DNA of 12,684 nucleotides from contig CAMYMY010000163.1 of assembly GCA_947259625.1 (NCBI GenBank), positions 1-12,684 on the forward strand, in the 5' to 3' direction. Position 1 is the stretch's first letter. Every line of letters starts with the position of its first letter. Position numbers and translations under genes: made by a program. The notes beneath the pieces were generated by a model that was given only the letters and a program-made list of their open reading frames with translations, made no database searches and had not been told where the DNA came from. Shown in pieces: positions 6,591 to 12,684 of the stretch. Source of the DNA: an uncultured Kiloniellales bacterium. Its GTDB lineage: Bacteria; Pseudomonadota; Alphaproteobacteria; Kiloniellales; JAKSDN01.

Positions 6591-6623
6591 ATACCAAAAG
6601 TCATTATCAGTAACCTTTGGGAT
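6591..6623. repeat. 33-nt imperfect palindrome overlapping the end of the DUF262 gene
   Basis: The arms ATACCAAA and TTTGGGAT are nearly complementary, and pairing continues inward with a few mismatches around a centre at 6607. It is AT-rich compared with its surroundings and lies directly after the leftward gene, touching its TGA. It could act as a leftward transcript end or be a small dispersed repeat. Confidence 0.4.
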
Positions 6624-8395
6624 CAGCTGGCCTTGGCCTTGGGCTTCTTGGCTTTCGGCAGGCTTTCCTTGGGCCAATTCCACCCCGCGCAGAGCGCGTG
6701 CATGGGCTCCATCATGAGCTCGGCGCGGGCCCGCAGGAAGGCCTGGTAGTCGACCCTGACCTTCTCGGCCCGGTCGTCGGCGTCGTCGATCTTGGCGTAG
6801 CCGCCCACCGAAAGCTGCTCGACGGGGATCAGATGGGTGCTCAGCCGATCGCGGATCACCTGTGCCCCGATGTGACTGCGCTGTGCCCCCAGCCTGAAGA
6901 AGTTGGCGGGTTCGCCGCAAGACAGGATGCGGTTCGCCTCCCAGCCCAGCAGGGCGCAATTAAGGGCGCAGTAGGTCTCCGAGCCGGGCATCTGGCCGTC
7001 GCCGGTCAGCAGCGCGTAGGGAAAGAGGTGATGGCAGTCGCGCAGCCGCACGTGACTGGCCGAAACCGGCTCGCCGCTGATCAGGTCGTGGGCGCCGGCC
7101 CTCAAGGCAATGGCCAGAATGCCGCGCGACAGCGTGTCCCGCCGCTTCGGCCAGCCGGCCAGCATCAGCTCCTCCACGGTCGGCAGGGGAAACTCCTTTT
7201 CGTCGAAAACGGGGATGCCCCTGTTCTGGCCCGCAAAGGCGTCGCGCAGTCCGAGCAGGTCCTGTAGCGATCGGTTCGACGCCGAGTTTTCGTAGCGCCG
7301 CGTCAGGAAGGCGCGCCAAAGGTACTTCCGCACCAGCGTCACGGCCTCGCGCCGCTTCTCGTCCAGCTTCGGCATGTCATCGTGCAGGGCAGCCAGAACC
7401 GGTAGCACGACGGCGGTGGGCAGGCGCTCCCCGTCGAAGATGCACTCCTCTTCGAGGAATTCGATCGCCCATTTCAAACCGGTGACCAGGTTCGCCCACT
7501 CTTGCGACAGCCGCTGCAGGTCGAGTTTTTGGTAGTTTGCCTGCGTCGGTGCACAGCCCTCGCGCATGGCGGCCACGTTGAGGATCGCCTCCTCGGGCTC
7601 CAGGTAGCGCTCGACCTGCGGCACTTCGTTGGTCAGGTCGGTGGCCAGCTGGTGCAGGGACTGGCCGGTGGTGTGCTCGAACTTGGCCACTATGACGTCG
7701 AAGGTCGAGAGCTTCACCGACACGGTATTCAGCTTGATGAACACCTCGAGCGCGACGTCCGCCGGCGTGCTGGCCGGCATCATGAGGTAGGGCAGGTTGA
7801 ACTGCGTGAAGTGCTCGCGCACCTCCAGGATGCTTTCCTCAAGATCGCGGCTGGCCTTGAGGTTGTTCTCCGTGGCCCGGTCGCACCACTTGCGGATCTG
7901 CTTGAAGACGTTCTCGTCCGGTTTCATCAGATGGACCGGAAGATAGCGGCGTTTGAAGACCTCGCGCGGGTCGTCGCACCAGACCGGGTGTTGGATTCCG
8001 GCCTTCCACCAGCGCGCCTGGCCGTAGATCTGGGGCTTTTCCTGACCCCCGTGCTCCTCGTCCGGCTTGAAGTAAACGAAGTAGGTGCGGTCCTCGTAGA
8101 GGCCGTAGAGGCTCTTCCAGAGGGCCGTGACGCGCTGCTGTCCGTCCAGCAGGTGCTCGCGGCAGCGCTCGGTCGGCTCGGGCGCGCCGGACATGGTGCG
8201 GCTGGCGAACTTCTCCTCGCCCTGCACGTCCATGACCAGCGTGGCCCCGGCGGGCAGGCCGTGGAGGACCGTTTCCAGAAGGCCGGTGATCTCGCCCTGG
8301 CCCCAGACCTCGTAGCGCTGGAACCGGGGCAGGCGAATGCGGCCCGAGCGAACGAGGTCGAACCAGTCGGGCAGCAGCCTGTTTTCCGCTTTCAT
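6623..8395 (-). CDS. DUF262 protein with C-terminal HNH-like nuclease motif (GmrSD-like, possible phage defence)
   Basis: A 590-residue protein. The N-terminal DUF262 domain (ParB/Srx-like fold) has the hallmark DGQQR at residues 84-88 in LLDGQQRVTAL, preceded by RLPRFQRYEVWG. The C-terminal part has a His-Me-finger-type pattern as in DUF1524: DCHHLFPYALL (about 453-463), Asn in CALNCALL (about 479) and WEANRIL (about 485-491). The end is Lys-rich (KAKKPKAKAS). Paired DUF262 and DUF1524 domains occur in type IV GmrSD enzymes, which cut glucosylated hydroxymethylcytosine DNA with NTP hydrolysis, and in BrxU; other DUF262 proteins have unknown roles. The start is well supported: GGAGG lies 5 nt before the ATG. 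It is a single gene with no methylase or partner nearby. Function as restriction or defence is inferred from family and domain order, not shown. Confidence 0.85.
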   Translation of the reverse strand: MKAENRLLPDWFDLVRSGRIRLPRFQRYEVWGQGEITGLLETVLHGLPAGATLVMDVQGEEKFASRTMSGAPEPTERCREHLLDGQQRVTALWKSLYGLYEDRTYFVYFKPDEEHGGQEKPQIYGQARWWKAGIQHPVWCDDPREVFKRRYLPVHLMKPDENVFKQIRKWCDRATENNLKASRDLEESILEVREHFTQFNLPYLMMPASTPADVALEVFIKLNTVSVKLSTFDVIVAKFEHTTGQSLHQLATDLTNEVPQVERYLEPEEAILNVAAMREGCAPTQANYQKLDLQRLSQEWANLVTGLKWAIEFLEEECIFDGERLPTAVVLPVLAALHDDMPKLDEKRREAVTLVRKYLWRAFLTRRYENSASNRSLQDLLGLRDAFAGQNRGIPVFDEKEFPLPTVEELMLAGWPKRRDTLSRGILAIALRAGAHDLISGEPVSASHVRLRDCHHLFPYALLTGDGQMPGSETYCALNCALLGWEANRILSCGEPANFFRLGAQRSHIGAQVIRDRLSTHLIPVEQLSVGGYAKIDDADDRAEKVRVDYQAFLRARAELMMEPMHALCAGWNWPKESLPKAKKPKAKAS

Positions 8396-8418
8396 TCAGT
8401 CCTCCATCGGATCCTCCC
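8396..8418 (-). promoter_or_regulatory. Double ribosome binding site and three-codon leader before the DUF262 gene
   Basis: Reading leftward, GGGAGG (8418-8413) stands before ATG-GAG-GAC-TGA (8407-8396), and the GGAGG inside that mini-frame (8405-8401) serves the real ATG at 8395. The mini-frame stops immediately before the gene starts. It could tune translation by termination-reinitiation, or be chance. Confidence 0.3.
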
Positions 8419-8495
8419 TCTCTACTAGCCCCGGCACTGTTACAAAGCCGTAAAGCTGCAGCGAGGATTTCGCCTTCAGGGGGAAAAAAGCGGTT

Positions 8496-9254
8496 TCAGG
8501 CCTCCGCCAGGAATTCCTGGTACTTGACGGCGATGTCCCCGACCGCGGCGTCGTAGAGCTCCTTGCCGATCTTCGCCGAGGCGAGGCTCGGGTCCGAGCC
8601 GATGCGCCCGTCTGGGAACCTGCGCCGGTAGTCCTCGGCATCGTAGAACGTGCCCTTGGGCGCGCGCTTGGGCGACAGCTCGGCCCCGGCGACCCGCGCG
8701 CCGTCTTCCGGGTAGCCGTAATAGGTGAGAGAGATCTCCGACGCGGCGGCGTGGCTGCCCTCGGCATCGCCGAAGCGCTCTGCCGAGATCCCCTTGACCG
8801 CCTCGCAATCCCACCAGTTCTGCAGCCGGCAGCGCAGGCTCGGCCGGTTGTGGCCGGCGGTGCCCAGGCTGCTCTCGGCATAGATCTCCGAGAAAGCGGC
8901 GCTCACCGTGGCGATGTTGCCGCCATGGCCGTTCAGGAAGAAGAAGCGGTCGAAGCCGTGCCGGGCCAGCGAGTTGACCGTGTCCTGGACCACCGCCATG
9001 AGGGTCGAGGGCCTGAACGTGACCGACCCGGCGAAGCCCAGGTGGTGCTGGGCCATGCCCGTGGCGATGGTCGGCGCCACCATGGCCTCCAGGCGCTCGC
9101 CGAGGCCCCGGGCGATCAGCTCCGGGCAGAGCGCGTCGGTGCCGATGAAGCCGGTCGGACCGTGCTGCTCGGTCGACCCGATCGGAATGATGATGCCGGT
9201 CGAGCCCTCGAGGTAGGCCTCGACCTCCTGCCAGGTACAAAGCTGTAGCTGCAT
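8496..9254 (-). CDS. Creatininase-family amidohydrolase
   Basis: A 252-residue metal-dependent hydrolase of the creatininase family, which cleaves cyclic or linear amides (creatinine, formamides in riboflavin/F420 synthesis, or the mycofactocin precursor peptide). The dinuclear metal site is visible: Glu29 and His31 in GSTEQHGP, Asp40 in GTDAL, His110 in NGHGGN and Glu173 in SHAAASEIS. The length is normal for the family (about 240-260). The ATG at 9254 has an AAAGGCGGGG region upstream. It ends 100 nt before the DUF262 start on the same strand, and is divergent from the tartrate-dehydratase-like gene. The substrate cannot be told from sequence; no creatinase, mycofactocin or riboflavin genes are nearby, so I do not call it true creatininase. 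Confidence 0.88.
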   Translation of the reverse strand: MQLQLCTWQEVEAYLEGSTGIIIPIGSTEQHGPTGFIGTDALCPELIARGLGERLEAMVAPTIATGMAQHHLGFAGSVTFRPSTLMAVVQDTVNSLARHGFDRFFFLNGHGGNIATVSAAFSEIYAESSLGTAGHNRPSLRCRLQNWWDCEAVKGISAERFGDAEGSHAAASEISLTYYGYPEDGARVAGAELSPKRAPKGTFYDAEDYRRRFPDGRIGSDPSLASAKIGKELYDAAVGDIAVKYQEFLAEA

Positions 9255-9385
9255 GATCCCCGCCTTTCGTGCGCCGCGCCCCCGGTGGCCGGCCGACGCG
9301 ATGTTGCGTTACGCCGGGAGCGACCGCAAGTGTCTTTGGGGGGGTGGAATTTCGCTTGCGGCAAAGGGCGCTTCGGAGGATCGGT
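9255..9385. promoter_or_regulatory. Divergent control region between the creatininase-family and tartrate-dehydratase-like genes
   Basis: This 131-nt region must carry promoters for both genes. CCGCAAG (9324-9330) and CTTGCGG (9355-9361) form a perfect 7-bp inverted repeat 24 nt apart, with a run of seven G between them (9338-9344). The symmetric placement between divergent genes would fit a regulator site. No clear -35/-10 pair is seen on either strand. Confidence 0.35.
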
Positions 9386-10558
9386 TTGCGCATCATCGAC
9401 ATCAGGGAGCGGAGCGCGCCGATTTCGCGTTATAGCGATCCGTCGATCGCGCCGGGCGGCCCGGCGTTGACCACAAGCATCCTCGCCCTCGTCACCGACG
9501 TTCGCCGCAACGGAGAGCCCGTAGTGGGTTACGGGTTTTCGTCGATCGGCCGCTTCGCGCAAGGCGGCCTGATCCGCGAGCGCTTCGCGCCGCGACTTCT
9601 TGCCGCCCGAGATCAGGACCTGATGGCCGGGGACGGTGCGACGATCGACCCGTTCCGTGCCTGGAACTGTCTGATGGCCGGAGAGAAGCCGGGCGGCCAC
9701 GGCGAGCGATGCGTCGCCGTGGGAACCCTGGACATGGCGCTCTGGGACGCGGCCGCGAAGATCGCGGAGAAGCCCCTCTATCGCTTTCTCGCGGAGACGA
9801 CAGGCAGGCCGGCGGTGACCAAAGCCGTCCCGGTCTACGCCGGCGGCGGCTATTGCTTCCCCGAAAACGATGTCCGCCGCCTGAAAGACGAGATCCGCCG
9901 GTTCCTGGACCAGGGATTCACCCACGCGAAGATCAAGATCGGCGGGCGGCCCTTGGCGCAGGACCTGCAACGAATCGAAAGCGCTCTTTCACTGCTTTCA
10001 GACGGGCGGCGATTGGCTGTCGATGCGATGAATGCCTTTGGCGGGGATACCGGCCACGCGGCGGCGAAGCGTCTGGCCCCTTACCGCCTGCGATGGTTCG
10101 AGGACATCTGCGATCCGCTGGATTATGAGACCCAGGCCGAGATAGCCCAGTGCTACGAGCCGCCGGTCGCCGCGGGAGAGGCGCTCTTTTCCCTGGCCGA
10201 TGCGCGCAACCTGCTCCGCTACGGCGGGCTGCGGCCGGGCCATGACGTGCTGGTGTTCGACCCCGTGCATTGTTACGGCCTGCCGGAATACCTCAGAATC
10301 GTGGACCTGATGGAGGCCAACGGCTGGTCGCGGCGCGACTTCCAACCGCATGGCGGGCACCTGTTCAGTCTTCACGTCGCCGCCGCGCTCGGCCTCGGCG
10401 GCTGCGAGGCCAACCCGCACAACTTTCAACCCTTCGGCGGATTTGCCGACGACGTTCCGGTGGAAGACGGGCAGACACGTCCACCCGAAGCGCCCGGGAT
10501 CGGGTTCGAGACCCGCGGCGCCCTTATCGATGTCTTCCATAGCCTGCTGAGAGATTAG
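9386..10558 (+). CDS. tarD: Enolase-superfamily acid-sugar dehydratase, D-tartrate dehydratase-like
   Basis: A 390-residue member of the mandelate racemase/muconate lactonizing enzyme family. It closely resembles the Bradyrhizobium D-tartrate dehydratase TarD, which dehydrates D-tartrate to oxaloacetate. Positions match TarD: Lys182-x-Lys184 in AKIKIGG, Mg ligands Asp213, Glu239 and Glu265, the Asp292-His322 dyad (FDPVHCYG and FQPHGGH), and the EKPGGHGER segment of the capping domain. The residues after Asp213 differ (DAMNAFG where TarD has DANGRFN), so the substrate may not be exactly D-tartrate. The start is TTG at 9386, chosen because GGAGG lies 6 nt upstream and the product then begins LRIIDIRERSAPIS like TarD; the longer upstream frame has no family match. 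It runs in the same direction as eno 76 nt away, but is probably not functionally linked to it. Confidence 0.85.
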   Translation: MRIIDIRERSAPISRYSDPSIAPGGPALTTSILALVTDVRRNGEPVVGYGFSSIGRFAQGGLIRERFAPRLLAARDQDLMAGDGATIDPFRAWNCLMAGEKPGGHGERCVAVGTLDMALWDAAAKIAEKPLYRFLAETTGRPAVTKAVPVYAGGGYCFPENDVRRLKDEIRRFLDQGFTHAKIKIGGRPLAQDLQRIESALSLLSDGRRLAVDAMNAFGGDTGHAAAKRLAPYRLRWFEDICDPLDYETQAEIAQCYEPPVAAGEALFSLADARNLLRYGGLRPGHDVLVFDPVHCYGLPEYLRIVDLMEANGWSRRDFQPHGGHLFSLHVAAALGLGGCEANPHNFQPFGGFADDVPVEDGQTRPPEAPGIGFETRGALIDVFHSLLRD

Positions 10559-10568
10559 ATTGCACCTC

Positions 10569-10597
10569 TTGCGTCGCTCCGGGGCGGCCGGTATCTC
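10569..10597 (+). promoter_or_regulatory. Possible promoter for eno
   Basis: TTGCGT and TATCTC are 17 nt apart, 38 nt before the eno ATG. The -35 is fair and the -10 weak. The arrangement would give eno its own transcript after the accessory genes, as expected if the block was inserted upstream of it. Confidence 0.25.
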
Positions 10598-10634
10598 TTG
10601 CGGGCTTTCTCGGGGCAAAGGGAGACTAGGCGTC

Positions 10635-11912
<1,278 letters not shown>

Positions 11913-11917
11913 GGTTC

Positions 11918-12400
11918 TTGCGCGACGGCATCGTCCTGCGTCCGGCACGGGACGACGATTCCGACCAAGTAATCGCACTTATCGACGCCGTCTACGGCGA
12001 ATACCCTGGATGCATTCTGGACGTCGACGACGAGAATCCGGAACTGCGACGCCCGGCAAGCCATTACGTTGCGCTCGGCGGCCGTGCGTGGGTTGCCGAG
12101 CGGAATGAACTGATCGTTGGCATGGCGGCCTGTCGACTGGTTCCCGGCCCGGCCCTCGAGGTCCAAAAGCTCTATGTCGCCGCCACGGTGCGCCGCCGTG
12201 GGTTGGCCAAGCGTTTGCTTGCCTTGATCGAAGACGAGGCCCTTGGTCAAAACGCGGCTTTCATGGAGCTTTGGAGCGACACGCGATTCGAAGCGGCCCA
12301 CCGGCTTTACGAATCCCTTGGATATCGGCGCGGTGCCGAGGGTCGAACATTGAGAGACCGGAGCGGCAGCAGGGAATACCACTACAGGAAAGACCTCTAA
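11918..12400 (+). CDS. GNAT-family N-acetyltransferase
   Basis: A 160-residue acetyltransferase of the GNAT fold that would transfer an acetyl group from acetyl-CoA to an unknown amine. The acetyl-CoA pyrophosphate loop is VRRRGLAKRLL (residues 91-101, R-x-x-G-x-A form), preceded by the beta strand EVQKLYVAA, and motif B ends with AHRLYESLGY (127-136). The start is TTG at 11918, only 5 nt after the eno stop. It begins the frame directly before the conserved first strand (IVLRPA) and has AAGGG about 9 nt upstream inside the end of eno, so it is likely cotranscribed and coupled with eno. The substrate cannot be inferred. The lower GC and more mixed codon use than eno suggest a less conserved gene. 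Confidence 0.82.
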   Translation: MRDGIVLRPARDDDSDQVIALIDAVYGEYPGCILDVDDENPELRRPASHYVALGGRAWVAERNELIVGMAACRLVPGPALEVQKLYVAATVRRRGLAKRLLALIEDEALGQNAAFMELWSDTRFEAAHRLYESLGYRRGAEGRTLRDRSGSREYHYRKDL

Positions 12401-12492
12401 AGCGCGGCGCGGGCGCGCGTGCGCGTCTCCTTTGGCCCGACGATTCCCGAGTTTTCGGTTGACTATGGGAAACGGCTTGTGATTCGCTGCTC
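12401..12492. promoter_or_regulatory. Intergenic region before ftsB with a possible promoter
   Basis: A very GC-rich segment of alternating CG (about 12402-12426) follows the GNAT stop. TTGACT at 12459-12464 is a good -35 box; the hexamer 17 nt on (ATTCGC, 12482-12487) is a poor -10. If used, transcription would start close to the ATG at 12493 and the mRNA would be nearly leaderless. Low confidence. Confidence 0.3.
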
Positions 12493-12684
12493 ATGATGCC
12501 TGTGTTCCAGGAGATTCGGGCGCGCGCCCGCCAGGTCGCGCCGCAAGTGCTGCTGGCCTGTCTGGCCGCTTATTTCGGCTATCACGCCGTGCAGGGCGAC
12601 CGGGGCGTGCTGGCGTGGCTGCGGCTCGATCAGGAGCTGGCTCAGGCGCGGGCGCTCGACGGAGAGCTGGCCGCCGAGGAGGAG
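12493..12684 (+). CDS. ftsB: Septum formation initiator FtsB/DivIC family, N-terminal part (runs off the window)
   Basis: FtsB is a small single-pass inner-membrane protein that, with FtsL and FtsQ, links early and late divisome components. The first 64 codons are present. A basic N-terminus (EIRARARQ) precedes a transmembrane helix at about residues 17-33 (VLLACLAAYFGYHAV), then QGDRGVLAWLRLDQEL and the start of a coiled coil rich in Glu and Ala. YxxYxAxxGxRGLLAWLRL is typical of alphaproteobacterial members, and location after eno is the usual one. ATG at 12493 or the adjacent ATG at 12496 could be the start; neither has a good ribosome binding site. The C-terminal half is outside the window. 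Confidence 0.88.
   Translation, partial: MMPVFQEIRARARQVAPQVLLACLAAYFGYHAVQGDRGVLAWLRLDQELAQARALDGELAAEEE

Larger units (their letters stand above)
6289..6622. other. 334-nt gene-free region between kdsA and the DUF262 gene
   Basis: Two genes converge here. From left to right it holds a strong hairpin (6387-6414), two inverted REP-like palindromes (6422-6463 and 6513-6554) and an imperfect 33-nt palindrome that ends on the stop codon of the leftward gene (6591-6623). Open frames across it have no coding character; I see no gene. Confidence 0.7.

Noticed and set aside
5961..6959. A 332-codon leftward frame spanning kdsA end, the repeats and the DUF262 end
   Set aside because: It crosses REP-like palindromes and two real genes and has no recognisable domain.
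9269..9385. Longer N-terminus for the TarD-like enzyme starting at ATG 9269
   Set aside because: The extra 39 residues resemble no family member and lie across the divergent control region; the TTG at 9386 has a GGAGG site and the TarD-like start.

Overview
The window is about 12.7 kb of GC-rich DNA that reads as an alphaproteobacterial chromosome, most like the Rhodospirillales/Kiloniellales side. The evidence is the core gene order trpE-ppiD (leftward) next to tpiA-secG-pyrG-kdsA-...-eno-...-ftsB (rightward), the alphaproteobacterial-style short FtsB, and a KDO-8-phosphate synthase with a metal-binding cysteine. I assign the organism from gene order and protein style only; no rRNA or tRNA gene is present.

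Layout. At 1-2105, leftward, are the first 67 codons of anthranilate synthase component I (trpE) and a membrane-anchored PpiD/SurA-like periplasmic folding factor, with a credible promoter at 2185-2213. At 2279-2544 is a 266-bp MITE-like element with 31-bp terminal inverted repeats and TA flanks, sitting exactly at the 5' end of the triosephosphate isomerase gene. At 2548-6288, rightward, are tpiA (start codon lost), secG, pyrG (broken by a net 13-nt deletion just after the catalytic cysteine) and kdsA: glycolysis, protein export, CTP synthesis and KDO synthesis. At 6289-6622 is a gene-free stretch with a strong hairpin, two inverted 42-bp REP-like palindromes and a 33-nt imperfect palindrome. 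At 6623-10558 is an accessory block between kdsA and eno, genes that usually lie close together in alphaproteobacteria: a leftward DUF262/HNH protein (GmrSD-like, possible phage defence), a leftward creatininase-family amidohydrolase and a divergent D-tartrate-dehydratase-like enolase-superfamily enzyme. At 10635-12684 the core order resumes with eno, a GNAT acetyltransferase and the start of ftsB.

The most unusual points are the mobile element that removes the tpiA start codon while leaving every catalytic residue intact behind a lone CTG, the frameshift in pyrG in the same gene cluster, the paired REP-like palindromes, and the candidate defence gene inserted in a core locus. Two lesions in neighbouring housekeeping genes mean either real recent gene damage (with backup copies elsewhere) or an assembly problem; reads must decide. 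No CRISPR array or clearly new multi-gene system is visible.
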